Notes: generated by a model from the sequence alone, not told the origin. Shown: positions 26,383-35,297, counted from the stretch's first letter. The stretch is DNA of 64,000 nucleotides from Psychrilyobacter piezotolerans (GCF_003391055.1 NZ_QUAJ01000009.1:1-64000); one strand, 5' to 3'. A program made the numbers and translations.

Positions 26383-26700
26383 TTAAAAAACAGGTTTTAT
26401 TTCTTCTTCCTCGTCATATCTTAGATCTACCAGACTAACTTTATTTTCTTTCACGCCATCCTCTTCACCCCAAGAAAATGAAGTTTCTTTTGGTATAGAA
26501 AGATAGATGTTTTCTGCCGGATTCAATAATTTTGCATCCTTTAGATAGACTGCTCCACTTATAAAATCCAGTACCCTTTGGTACATTTTTTTATCTGATG
26601 AAGTTAAATTGATATGTAAAATTTTATCTTCTACAATATAATTTACGATTCTTTTAGAATCTTCAAAACTTTTAGGCTTTATAAAAATAACATCGCTCAT
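26383..26700 (-). CDS. sepF: SepF-like cell division protein
   Basis: A 105-residue protein made almost wholly of the SepF domain: VIFIKPKSFEDSKRIVNYIV, the glycine-containing FISGAVYLKDAKLL turn and the NIYLSIP strand. SepF links FtsZ filaments to the membrane in Firmicutes, actinobacteria and archaea; the N-terminal amphipathic membrane-binding helix of typical SepF is missing here, so this form may dock differently. The C-terminal tail is acidic. It is 14 bases downstream of the DUF799 lipoprotein. Confidence 0.85.
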   Translation of the reverse strand: MSDVIFIKPKSFEDSKRIVNYIVEDKILHINLTSSDKKMYQRVLDFISGAVYLKDAKLLNPAENIYLSIPKETSFSWGEEDGVKENKVSLVDLRYDEEEEIKPVF

Positions 26701-26714
26701 ATTGTCACTCCTCT

Positions 26715-27542
26715 TTAATTTAATATTGGAATAATTTCCTCCAACACCTCGGCTTTTTCCTTCTCTTCTATATACATCTCATCGGTGACTATAGATTCTT
26801 TATTACTAACTTTTTCCCGGAGATATTTGATCTCATCTTCACTTTTTTTTACATAAGCCGGGTTATCCCGGCTCCCCCTGGGGATGACATGGGATAATTT
26901 TTTACTCACCAGGGCCATCTCTGGGGCTAACTCGTGATCTAAGCCTGCAATAGTAGCATATTTTATTCCCTGATGGACAGCTATGTCTATGGCGGCACGG
27001 GTCATCCCTGCATTTAATTGATCGGAGTCGCCGCTGACTGCTCCGCTTATGGTATTTATTGCCGAACTGACACCAAAATATTTTATAGCTACCCTGATTG
27101 GTTTTACCCAGATCAATTTTTCAAAATTATACACCATAAAAGTTCCCTTGACAGAACGGGTATGGTAGTAGGGATAGGTCATAAAATCCAACTCATCCAA
27201 GTCTGTATAGAGGAGACCATCCACCCCTAAGATCTCAGACAGCTCGATGGGTTTTACAAATTTTAACTGTCCTCCATCTGTTATTCCTGCTTCATTTAGG
27301 AGTTCATCGGTTTTATTGATATTTTGGATATCATATCCAGCATTATCCTGTTCAAAATTATTATAAACTACCTTCCGAAAGATAAATCCTCCAGCTACAT
27401 CATTTGTATTATTATTGACGGGTAAAATTGCCAGTTTAGCCGGGGATATTGACGGGGTAGCTTTTAATACAAAATCCTGCTTTGGTGTACAACCTATAAA
27501 TATTAAGAGAATAAATAATAAAAATAACTTATACCTCTTCAT
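26715..27542 (-). CDS. DUF799 (GNA1162-type) outer-membrane lipoprotein
   Basis: A 275-residue lipoprotein: signal peptide KRYKLFLLFILLIFIG then lipobox Cys. The body matches DUF799/GNA1162: AKLAILPVNNNTNDVAGG, GVDGLLYTDLDELDF and a basic middle region. In Neisseria and others these proteins are encoded with CsgG/HfaB-like and DUF4810 lipoproteins and have a TolB-like fold. Here the CsgG gene is one base upstream; the DUF4810 partner is absent. The secretion or adhesion role is inferred from that context. Confidence 0.85.
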   Translation of the reverse strand: MKRYKLFLLFILLIFIGCTPKQDFVLKATPSISPAKLAILPVNNNTNDVAGGFIFRKVVYNNFEQDNAGYDIQNINKTDELLNEAGITDGGQLKFVKPIELSEILGVDGLLYTDLDELDFMTYPYYHTRSVKGTFMVYNFEKLIWVKPIRVAIKYFGVSSAINTISGAVSGDSDQLNAGMTRAAIDIAVHQGIKYATIAGLDHELAPEMALVSKKLSHVIPRGSRDNPAYVKKSEDEIKYLREKVSNKESIVTDEMYIEEKEKAEVLEEIIPILN

Positions 27543-27543
27543 A

Positions 27544-28461
27544 TTACTTCATCAACTTTACTACGCCGGGAATGGTGAAAGCTTCCCCTTTATACTCTAA
27601 GATAGCGGCATCTTCACCCAAATAATCCACTACCCTTGCTTCTCCTACTTTATTCTCTTCAAATCCTAAGAATTTACCGTTAAATTCGATCTTTTCTCCC
27701 TGCTTATATACACCTAATTTTGTACCTATCTCCACATTACTTTTTCTACCTGCATTGATATAAAGTTTATTCCCGGAGACTTTGGCTACATTTGCCATCC
27801 AAGGGGTCTTATCCACAGTCTCTATGATATTATCCATAACGTCTATAGCTGCGGCTCTAAAGGCTTCCTGCTCCAGACCTTCATCATATCCACCTGTGGT
27901 ACCTACACCTAGAGTAGTGCTGTATTCAACGTCTGATACACCCTCACCTTGGTCGGATAATACTACTTCCCCGGTTCTTACATTTATCATCTTCATGTCA
28001 AATGAGATCTCGGCTCTCTGGGTTTTGCTGGTAGAGATGACACCTTTATTTCCAGTGGTGTTTACAGAATATTTAGTGATTGCACCTGTGATAACATAGT
28101 CTGCATCCTGGAATTTTCTCTCAGATGCCAGCTGCCCCTGTCCCAGAGTATTAGAAAAATTTATCTCCTGCATTACCTTGGCCAGATCTTCCCGCTCTAA
28201 AACAATAAATCTGTTACTTTTTACCAGTTCTGTAATAATAACATCGGTTAAATTATTTCCCAGTCTTCTGCTGCCAAATCTGGTTTGATTTTTAAATTCA
28301 GCTATGACAACTTTTCTTTTAGGAGATACTACCCCCTGTACAGAATCATAATCCCTCATACTTTGAATTTTATCATCTTTTCTTACATTGGATTCCCCTT
28401 TGTTTGAACAAGCACCCAGGGTTAATGCTAACAGAGCAACTACTAATAATTTTTTCTTCAT
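27544..28461 (-). CDS. CsgG/HfaB-family outer-membrane secretion lipoprotein
   Basis: A 305-residue lipoprotein with signal KKKLLVVALLALTLGAC. The CsgG core is visible: VVIAEFKNQTRFGSRRLGNN, LTDVIITELVKSNRFIVLERED, DADYVITGAITKY and a membrane-spanning-strand-like AEISFDMKMINVRTGEVV segment. CsgG forms a nine-membered outer-membrane pore for curli; HfaB-like forms anchor holdfast or other adhesins. No curlin subunit genes are in the window, so the cargo is unknown. It overlaps nrnA by one base (TAATG). Confidence 0.88.
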   Translation of the reverse strand: MKKKLLVVALLALTLGACSNKGESNVRKDDKIQSMRDYDSVQGVVSPKRKVVIAEFKNQTRFGSRRLGNNLTDVIITELVKSNRFIVLEREDLAKVMQEINFSNTLGQGQLASERKFQDADYVITGAITKYSVNTTGNKGVISTSKTQRAEISFDMKMINVRTGEVVLSDQGEGVSDVEYSTTLGVGTTGGYDEGLEQEAFRAAAIDVMDNIIETVDKTPWMANVAKVSGNKLYINAGRKSNVEIGTKLGVYKQGEKIEFNGKFLGFEENKVGEARVVDYLGEDAAILEYKGEAFTIPGVVKLMK

Positions 28462-29474
28462 TATTCGCCTCCTAAACTCATATTTTTAATTATTATATCC
28501 AATATTTCATCGGAAGTTTTATCAGTTTTAAATCCAGCCGCCTTAACATGACCGCCGCCGCCCAAAAGACCAGCCAGGGCATTTACATCTACATCATATT
28601 TAGACCTGAAACTTCCCTTGATATGCCCCTTATCCTCCCTGAGAAAGAGGGATACACTTGCATTTTCATAGGAAAGGAGGAGTTCTCCCAGGCCACCGGT
28701 ATCATCTTTACCAGCTCCTAATTCAGATAGTTCCGCCTCACTGATATAATAGTACACCAACTTATGGCTGTCTACAAATTTAAAATCGGATAAAACCCGG
28801 CCTGTTAATTTTAGTTTTTCCATGGATTTGGTGTTAAAAAAGTTTTTGATAACTTCATCTGGTTCTACCCCATATTCCAGAAGCTCGGAAGCTGTCTTAA
28901 AAACTTTTTTAGTGGTATTTGAATGTTTAAAATTACCGGTATCATTGACTATACCTGTGTAGAGAGACTCTGCTATTCCGTGGTCCAGTTCGATCCCTGC
29001 TTCTTTAAAAAAATCAAATAAAATCTCTGAAGTGGATGAAATGTCTCCTACATAGTTGTAATCTCCAAACCTGTCGTTACTGATATGGTGATCGATATTT
29101 ATAACTTTAGTATTTTCGCCCTTTAATTCTCCTACCCTTCCAATTCTGTCAAAGTTACCGCTGTCAAGACAGATCATAAGGTCAAACTCATATTTCGAAT
29201 CGTAGTTTCCGAATTCTTCAATGAGGATAGAGTGGGTTAAAAACTTTAAATTTTTAGGGGTTTTATCCTCCAAGATAAATCTTAAAGTTTTATCCAGGTA
29301 GATCTCACCCCTCCCTTCAGTTTGCTTTTTTAAAGTTTCATTTAATTTATTCAGAGCTAAAAGCAGAGCTAACCCGCTCCCTATGGCATCTCCATCGGGG
29401 CTGGTATGTCCTGTAATTAATATTCTATTACTTTTTTTTATAACCTCCAATATCTCACTAAACTTATTGTTCAT
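28461..29474 (-). CDS. nrnA: DHH/DHHA1 phosphoesterase, NrnA-like (oligoribonuclease/pAp phosphatase)
   Basis: A 337-residue enzyme with the DHH motifs TGHTSPDGDAIGSGLALLLA, DLMICLDSGNFDRIG, VINIDHHISNDRFG and the GGGGHVKAAG of the DHHA1 domain. NrnA degrades nano-RNA and 3'-phosphoadenosine-5'-phosphate; the short spacing between domains fits that subgroup rather than RecJ. It overlaps the FolK-DUF523 gene by 11 bases. Confidence 0.88.
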   Translation of the reverse strand: MNNKFSEILEVIKKSNRILITGHTSPDGDAIGSGLALLLALNKLNETLKKQTEGRGEIYLDKTLRFILEDKTPKNLKFLTHSILIEEFGNYDSKYEFDLMICLDSGNFDRIGRVGELKGENTKVINIDHHISNDRFGDYNYVGDISSTSEILFDFFKEAGIELDHGIAESLYTGIVNDTGNFKHSNTTKKVFKTASELLEYGVEPDEVIKNFFNTKSMEKLKLTGRVLSDFKFVDSHKLVYYYISEAELSELGAGKDDTGGLGELLLSYENASVSLFLREDKGHIKGSFRSKYDVDVNALAGLLGGGGHVKAAGFKTDKTSDEILDIIIKNMSLGGE

Positions 29475-30357
29475 CCTTATTCACCTCGATTATGTCTATT
29501 CCTTTTAGTAGGAGTTCGTCTGCTGTTATTCCATTTCTGGGAATCATATTTTTCGTGAAAGTCCCGTCATATATAGTATCTATTCCACAAGACGGGCTTT
29601 TTCCTTTTAATAGAGCAAGTTTTATATTGTTTTTTAAGGCTTTTTCCAGAGCTTTACCGGCTCCTGCCTGAAATTCATGGGTAACATCTATACCTTCAAT
29701 AGTTACCACCTTATCACCCTTTCTTTCAGCTGATGGACGGGGGATACCGAGTCCCCCCTCTACTTCGGGGCAGGTTTCTATGAATTCAAACCTGTCTTTT
29801 AGGAGTTCAGCCGCAATATAATTGTAACTGGCCGTACCTTTATACGAAGTTTTTTTCCCAACAAGACAACTGCTGATTAGGAGAGATATTTTTTTCTCTG
29901 CTCTGACACTTCTATCATTATAATCTATGATAGATCGGATATAGCTTTTATCCCTAATAACATCTAAAAGGGGAATCAATACAAAATTTCGCTCCTTATA
30001 CCTGGGATGGGGCAGAATAAGATCATCATTGTTTAACTTTAGATTCCCATAGGATATAATATCTATATCCAGGGTTCTAGGTCCCCATCTCAATTTTCGC
30101 TCCCTCTTTAACTTCAACTCTATCCTTTGAAGTTCTCTGAGGAGTTCAAAGGGTAACAATTGGGTTTTAATCTCAATTGCACAATTTAAAAATTCATCCT
30201 GCTCCAGATATCCCACTGGATCTGTTGAATAAAATCTTGAGACAGCGGTAACCTTAGTTTTTTTTAGTTGAGATATGGCAAAGATACCTCCTAAGAGGTA
30301 GTAGTATTTATTCCCTATATTAGATCCCATACTGAGATAAACTCTAGTCCATCTCAT
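29464..30357 (-). CDS. folK: Fusion of HPPK (FolK) with a DUF523 (TudS-like) domain
   Basis: A 297-residue bifunctional protein. Residues 1-150 are 6-hydroxymethyl-7,8-dihydropterin pyrophosphokinase (YLSMGSNIGNK, FYSTDPVGYLEQDEFLN, RWGPRTLDIDIISYG). Residues 156-297 are DUF523: ISSCLVGKKTSYKG, ETCPEVEGGLGIPRP and LLKGKSPSCG, giving Cys164, Cys196 and Cys257. In the thiouracil desulfurase TudS three cysteines at such positions bind a [4Fe-4S] cluster. Nothing known links that chemistry to folate; the joint role is unknown. It overlaps folB by 14 bases, so the folate context is real. Confidence 0.9.
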   Translation of the reverse strand: MRWTRVYLSMGSNIGNKYYYLLGGIFAISQLKKTKVTAVSRFYSTDPVGYLEQDEFLNCAIEIKTQLLPFELLRELQRIELKLKRERKLRWGPRTLDIDIISYGNLKLNNDDLILPHPRYKERNFVLIPLLDVIRDKSYIRSIIDYNDRSVRAEKKISLLISSCLVGKKTSYKGTASYNYIAAELLKDRFEFIETCPEVEGGLGIPRPSAERKGDKVVTIEGIDVTHEFQAGAGKALEKALKNNIKLALLKGKSPSCGIDTIYDGTFTKNMIPRNGITADELLLKGIDIIEVNKDEQ

Positions 30358-30718
30358 AGTTTTTTGCCTCTCTGGTTATTCCCACTCCTACATAGTCAAA
30401 ACTGCCATTTATAGGAGCACCGGGTTTCCTGATCTCTACTTCTACCTTTTCTATACCATATTTTACCAGTAAAGTATGAGCGATCATCTCAGCTAAAGCT
30501 TCTATCAATTTAAATTTTTTATTCTTTATGATATCTTCTACATCATAATATACATCTACATAGCTTATACTTTTACTCAGATCATCTGTAAGACCTGCTT
30601 TCTTTAATGATTTATATAAGGTTACATCAGCATAAAAGTTTTGACCCAATATATTTTCCTCGGTTAAAGCACCGTGATACCCATATGCCTTTATATTTTT
30701 TACTATTATCTTGTCCAT
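30344..30718 (-). CDS. folB: Dihydroneopterin aldolase
   Basis: A 124-residue T-fold enzyme making 6-hydroxymethyl-dihydropterin, the substrate of FolK downstream. Markers: IKAYGYHGALTEENILGQNF, SKSISYVDVYYDV, LIEALAEMIAHTLL and EVEIRKPGAPI. The overlap with folK shows coupling. Confidence 0.92.
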   Translation of the reverse strand: MDKIIVKNIKAYGYHGALTEENILGQNFYADVTLYKSLKKAGLTDDLSKSISYVDVYYDVEDIIKNKKFKLIEALAEMIAHTLLVKYGIEKVEVEIRKPGAPINGSFDYVGVGITREAKNYEMD

Positions 30719-30754
30719 TGTTCTCCTCCAAGAGTTTTTTTTACGTCACATTGT

Positions 30755-31624
30755 CTAATCCAGTGGTTTAAACCCTTCACCTAACACCTCGTAAACCTCT
30801 GATATGATCATGAATGCACTTGGATCCACTTGTTTTATAAAAGCCTGAAGATCTCTGATCTCCTTGTTTTTTAAGACAGTCATAATCATTGATTTACTCT
30901 CATCTGTATAGAGTCCCTTTGCCGATAGAGCTGTTCCCCCTTTTTTTATATCATTTATTATTATTTCCCTTATAACTTCGTAGTGATCACTTATGACATA
31001 GACCATCTTAGTGTATCCTACCCCTTCAAAGATCTTATTGATAACTACGTTAGTTGTAAACATTGCAATGATTGCATATAATCCTTTTTCTATTCCAAAG
31101 ATAGCTATTCCGCTGACTATAATAATTGTATCATTGATCATCATACAGTAACCTACCGGTATCTTGGTAATTTTATTGACCATTTGAGCTATAATATCGG
31201 TTCCGCCGGTACTGCCACCAAATTTTAAAACTAACCCCAGACCTACTCCCAGTAAAATACCTCCAAAGAGTGGTGCCAATAAAAAATTACTCCCCTTTGT
31301 AAAATCTATTACATTATCGAGTCCCACAATCTTTCTGAATAGATCTATATAAAATGACAGCATTATGATGCCGAACAATGTTTTAGCACCATATTCCTTA
31401 CCAAAAGTTTTAACCCCTATTAAAAATAACGGGATATTGATAAACAGCATACTGGTCCCAACAGACAGGTTAAATGTATAATATAATATGGTTGCTATCC
31501 CCGTTACCCCACCACTGACTATCTTTGCAGGAACTATAAACAGCCCTATTCCAATTGCGGCTATAATAAGTCCTAAATTAATTACAAAATAATCGATAGC
31601 CAATGTCTTTACCCTTCTTTTCAT
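30755..31624 (-). CDS. YitT-family membrane protein (DUF161 + DUF2179)
   Basis: A 289-residue protein with about six membrane helices (GLIIAAIGIGLFIVPAKIVS, GVTGIATILYYTFN, LGVGLGLVLKFGGSTGGTDI) and a C-terminal soluble DUF2179 domain (VIREIIINDIKKGGTALSA, PSAFMIISEVYEVLGEGF). The family is common in Firmicutes and fusobacteria and has no settled function. It sits between the tandem HPr kinase and folB on the same strand. Confidence 0.85.
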   Translation of the reverse strand: MKRRVKTLAIDYFVINLGLIIAAIGIGLFIVPAKIVSGGVTGIATILYYTFNLSVGTSMLFINIPLFLIGVKTFGKEYGAKTLFGIIMLSFYIDLFRKIVGLDNVIDFTKGSNFLLAPLFGGILLGVGLGLVLKFGGSTGGTDIIAQMVNKITKIPVGYCMMINDTIIIVSGIAIFGIEKGLYAIIAMFTTNVVINKIFEGVGYTKMVYVISDHYEVIREIIINDIKKGGTALSAKGLYTDESKSMIMTVLKNKEIRDLQAFIKQVDPSAFMIISEVYEVLGEGFKPLD

Positions 31625-31648
31625 TTCCTTTTTGCCCCCTAATATGTT

Positions 31649-33550
31649 TTATATAAACTCTTTGTGTCTCACTCTGCCCTTATATGCCTTTTCAGGATCA
31701 TAGCCATACTTGATAGCTATTAAATTCATGATAGTGGTTTCTACCATGGTCGCTGCATTTCTTCCGGAACTTATATATAGTTCTGCGTGATCTACAGGAT
31801 GACCCAAGACCTCTACCTGGATCCCTTTGGAGCTGGTCTTAGTCAAATATTCATCGCTTTTTAATTCCTTCAGCTCTATTATTGCGTCTAATCTTTTTTC
31901 CTTTCTTACAGACCCCAGTCCATAGAGTGCCTTGATGTCTATGATTCCCAGCCCTCGAAGTTCCATAAAGTAAGGGATCCTGCCGGCTTTTCCTATCACC
32001 ATTCCACTGGGGTGTTCATGAAAAGTTACCTTATCATCTGTAATTAATCTATGTCCTCTGTGAATTAATTCCAGGGCGGTCTCACTCTTACCTATCCCGC
32101 TCCTTCCTGTGAGCAGTACCCCAAATCCAAACATCTCAACAAATACTCCATGCATGGTGATTTTAGGAGCAAACTTTTTTTCTAAAAATTGATTTAAATC
32201 TGCTGTTAACTGGGTAGAAGTTTGGTCGGAGAGCAGCATGATTTTCTTTTTTTCCCTGGACAGGTCAATAAAACACTGTTCAATCTCATCTGCATCTGCT
32301 ATGATCATAGCAGGGAAGTCAAAGTCAAAAAAATTGTTTAAATTTCTATATTTAACATCCTGATCCAGACTCTTTAAAAAATTTAATTCCCCCTGGGAAA
32401 ATAGTTGTAAACTTTTAGATCCATCTTTATAAAACACTTCATAAAATCCAGAAAGTGCCAAAGCAGGGTTATGAAGTGCTGTTTTGGTTATATAAGTTGA
32501 CTCTAAAAATTCCTCTCCCGTAATAACTTTTAGATTAAATTCATCGACTATTTTTTTTACTGTCAAAATCTTTTTTTTCATCTCATCACCTTTCTTATTT
32601 TTTTTATTAAAAGCGATCAATTTTGCAGTTTCTTCTAAAAAATATTCAGAAGAATTCACTCCAATTTGTTTCAACCTTTCATTTATAGCTGCCGTTTCGA
32701 TTATTACAGCTAAATTTCTTCCTTTTCGTACCGGAAGGCTCAGCTTAGGTATCTTAACTCCCAGGATCTCCTCAAATTTTTTATCGATACCCAGCCTGTC
32801 ATAAAATTTCATTTTGTCCCATTTTTCCAGATTAATATATAGGTTTATTTCCTTAGTTCTCCTGGTTGCAATGATCCCATAGTTATTGGTGATGTCTATA
32901 TTCCCGCTGCTAGTCCCCAGATAAAAATGTGTTTTTACATTACTCTTATCATAGCCGTTTTCTCCCAGCAGGATATCACTTCCAACTTTTTTTATAATTA
33001 AATTTTCATCGGTGATATACTTGTGTCCCCTTTCAATCAATTCCAGGGTAGCCCCAATCCTTGCATCTTCATAACCACCTATCAAAACTCCTATTCCCAG
33101 AATTTCAATTAAAACGTGTTCCTCCAACCTTATTTCAGGTGCTAATTTTCTCTGGAGGAAATATTTTAATTTCCTTATGACAACTGCAGTTTTATTTTGA
33201 GTAGTCAGGAGCGGTTTATTATGTTTTATAGCATATTCTATAAAATCAGGGTGGATCTCCTTCTCACAGGCTACGATAATACAAGGAAAATTATAGGAAA
33301 AGTATTTTTTTAACCTGTCTTTTCTGTCTTCAGGGGAGAGGGAGTCGATATACCTCATCTCCTCCGTTCCCAAGACATGCAGCTGCTTGTTGAGCTGATC
33401 TCCCTTTATTAAAAAGCCGGTTAATTCTGCTCCTACTCTATGTACTGTAGGGAGTAAGATCTTTCTTTCTAAATTATCCAGTCCCCCGTAGATTACAGTG
33501 AAATCAAAAGCTTTTACCAGTTTTGATAATCTTACAAATTTTTTAATCAT
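31649..33550 (-). CDS. hprK: Tandem HPr kinase/phosphorylase (two HprK units, first ATP site degenerate)
   Basis: A 633-residue protein, twice the normal HprK length of about 310. Unit 2 (324-633) has all key elements: Walker A GRSGIGKS (482-489), the following ETALELIHRGH, the MELRGLGIIDIKALYG signature and the C-terminal GRNAATMVETTIMN. Unit 1 (1-320) aligns throughout but has GYEDARIG (159-166) in place of Walker A and lacks the LRGLGIIDI signature, so it is predicted catalytically dead; it keeps the C-terminal GRNLAVIIETAAIN. Met324, the first residue of unit 2, is preceded by AAAGGTGATGAG at ribosome-site distance, so a separate C-terminal protein may also be made. HprK phosphorylates HPr on Ser46 for carbon control. 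Confidence 0.93.
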   Translation of the reverse strand: MIKKFVRLSKLVKAFDFTVIYGGLDNLERKILLPTVHRVGAELTGFLIKGDQLNKQLHVLGTEEMRYIDSLSPEDRKDRLKKYFSYNFPCIIVACEKEIHPDFIEYAIKHNKPLLTTQNKTAVVIRKLKYFLQRKLAPEIRLEEHVLIEILGIGVLIGGYEDARIGATLELIERGHKYITDENLIIKKVGSDILLGENGYDKSNVKTHFYLGTSSGNIDITNNYGIIATRRTKEINLYINLEKWDKMKFYDRLGIDKKFEEILGVKIPKLSLPVRKGRNLAVIIETAAINERLKQIGVNSSEYFLEETAKLIAFNKKNKKGDEMKKKILTVKKIVDEFNLKVITGEEFLESTYITKTALHNPALALSGFYEVFYKDGSKSLQLFSQGELNFLKSLDQDVKYRNLNNFFDFDFPAMIIADADEIEQCFIDLSREKKKIMLLSDQTSTQLTADLNQFLEKKFAPKITMHGVFVEMFGFGVLLTGRSGIGKSETALELIHRGHRLITDDKVTFHEHPSGMVIGKAGRIPYFMELRGLGIIDIKALYGLGSVRKEKRLDAIIELKELKSDEYLTKTSSKGIQVEVLGHPVDHAELYISSGRNAATMVETTIMNLIAIKYGYDPEKAYKGRVRHKEFI

Positions 33551-33584
33551 AAGCCCCCCTATTGTCTACCGGTGTCATTGGTGA

Positions 33585-33785
33585 CTAGTTTTTATCTTTC
33601 TTTTTTTTATAGAAATCATCTGGTCTGATGCTTAATTCTATCTCATTCTCATCTATTCCCTTTTCCACTATCTGGTCTGGATTTTGTTTTTTATCTCCTG
33701 AAATATTTGGAGCTATAAAATAACCTCCCAAGACAATAATGAAGATTAAGATAATCCTCCAAAATAAAACTTGTTTTTTAGTCAT
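33585..33785 (-). CDS. Small membrane-anchored protein, 66 residues
   Basis: One N-terminal membrane helix (VLFWRIILIFIIVLGGYFIA) and a short charged tail ending in KKKKDKN. The start at 33785 is chosen because AGGGGTAGAATT precedes it; an earlier in-frame ATG lies inside folC. It begins 4 bases past the folC stop and ends 35 bases before the hprK start. I do not recognise a family. A role as secreted or envelope-tethered peptide is conceivable but unsupported. Confidence 0.65.
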   Translation of the reverse strand: MTKKQVLFWRIILIFIIVLGGYFIAPNISGDKKQNPDQIVEKGIDENEIELSIRPDDFYKKKKDKN

Positions 33786-33789
33786 AATT

Positions 33790-35022
33790 CTACCCCTTTT
33801 GAATAGATCTTTTGAATTTTGACAACAGATAAAATGATCCGCAGACAACTATAACTTTCTTTGTTTTTTTAGCCAGGTCAAAAGCTTTTACCAGGTCATC
33901 TTCCACCCTTTGTTCCTTAAAGTCAGGCACCAGATCCAGTAATTCCCTTCCCGAAGTTCCCCTGTGAAAATCTTCCAATGATGTAAATATTACCTCATCA
34001 CTAAACTCTGAAATCTCCTCTAATATTCCATGTCTATCTTTATCTCCTAAGATAGAGACCATGGCAACTACATCCTCCTTCTTATATTTAGACAGAATAT
34101 TTTCCTTTAATCTGGATGCGGCATCTACATTATGGGCTCCATCCAGTATTATAAGGGGATCTTCTTTAGAAAAAATCTCAAATCTTCCAGGCCAGTAAAC
34201 TTTTGAGACTGCATTCTGTATATTTTGATCCGATATACCTATTTTTTTCAAGGTTTCATAGGCCCCTAAAAAATTATTTATTTGATACTCCCCATAAAGA
34301 GCCAGATTAAATTCCAGATTATCTATATAAATTTTAGTTCCGAAATCTTCTGTCAGTTGAAATTTTACATCCCTGTATTTTTTTATCACATCTACATAGT
34401 CCTTAGTTTTTTCCTCAACAGCAGCTATTAATTCTGGTTTAGAGTCAGCAATTACCACCGGGCTGTTTTTGATAATGCCGCATTTTTCACGGGCTATATC
34501 GGTCAGATTATCTCCTAAAATATTTATATGGTCCAGGGATATATTGGTAATTATTGAAATTTCAGGATGACAGACATTGGTTGCATCAAAACGCCCCCCT
34601 AAACCTGTCTCTAAAACTACATATTCACAACCGCAATCTTTGAAATAATCAAACATCATTGCGGTAGTTATCTCGAAGAAGGTGGGGTGAAAATTATTGA
34701 CTTCAATTAAGGTCCTTATTTTTTTGTAGTAAGAGTATATCTTTTCATCGGATATCTGCTCCCTATTAACCACAATTCTTTCATTGAATTTTTCAATATG
34801 GGGCGAGGTATATTTTCCTACCTTATATCCTGCTTCTAATAAACCTGCTTCTAAAATACTTGCTGTGGACCCCTTACCGTTGGTTCCTGCAATGTGCAGG
34901 ATCTTATAGCTGTCCTGGGGATTCCCCATGAATTTTAAGATGTTTTTTATATTATCTAATCCCAGCTTTATCCCCATATTGGTAAGGGAATAAAGTTCTT
35001 CCAAGGTTTTATCTATATTCAT
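33790..35022 (-). CDS. folC: Folylpolyglutamate/dihydrofolate synthase
   Basis: A 410-residue Mur-ligase-type ATPase adding glutamate to folates. P-loop IAGTNGKGSTASILEAGL; YTSPHIEKFNERIVVN omega loop; VLETGLGGRFDATNV; ISLDHINILGDNL; ILDGAHNVDAA. Its presence with folB and folK on the same strand groups three folate genes within 5.5 kb. No folP or folE is in the window. Confidence 0.93.
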   Translation of the reverse strand: MNIDKTLEELYSLTNMGIKLGLDNIKNILKFMGNPQDSYKILHIAGTNGKGSTASILEAGLLEAGYKVGKYTSPHIEKFNERIVVNREQISDEKIYSYYKKIRTLIEVNNFHPTFFEITTAMMFDYFKDCGCEYVVLETGLGGRFDATNVCHPEISIITNISLDHINILGDNLTDIAREKCGIIKNSPVVIADSKPELIAAVEEKTKDYVDVIKKYRDVKFQLTEDFGTKIYIDNLEFNLALYGEYQINNFLGAYETLKKIGISDQNIQNAVSKVYWPGRFEIFSKEDPLIILDGAHNVDAASRLKENILSKYKKEDVVAMVSILGDKDRHGILEEISEFSDEVIFTSLEDFHRGTSGRELLDLVPDFKEQRVEDDLVKAFDLAKKTKKVIVVCGSFYLLSKFKRSIQKG

Positions 35023-35050
35023 AATTTTACTTCCTTTGAATTTTTCTTTT

Positions 35051-35228
35051 TAACCACGAATAACACAGATTTTTCAAGAAAAAATAACCGTAAAGATCAT
35101 TACTAAAAATTTTGTAATTCTCTTTGATCTCTGCTCTTTGAGATTAAATTTTTTACGTATTAATTATTGAACTTTCGCAGTGGCACACGCATTTAAAATC
35201 ATAGAGGTTGCCCGCCTCTGGCGGGCAA
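35051..35228. repeat. Intergenic stretch with a dispersed-repeat fragment and a GC-rich hairpin
   Basis: The 275-base gap before folC carries an ACCACGAATAACACAGATTT fragment (35055-35074) of the dispersed repeat family, and a 9-bp perfect stem TTGCCCGCC-TCT-GGCGGGCAA at 35208-35228. The stem is far richer in G+C than its surroundings and has no T-run on either side, so it looks like a REP-type unit rather than a terminator. Confidence 0.6.
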
Positions 35229-35297
35229 ACAGCTATAATTTTTCTTTGAAATTATCAAAATACTTTATTTTAAATAGAATTCCAAAGAAAATAAGAA

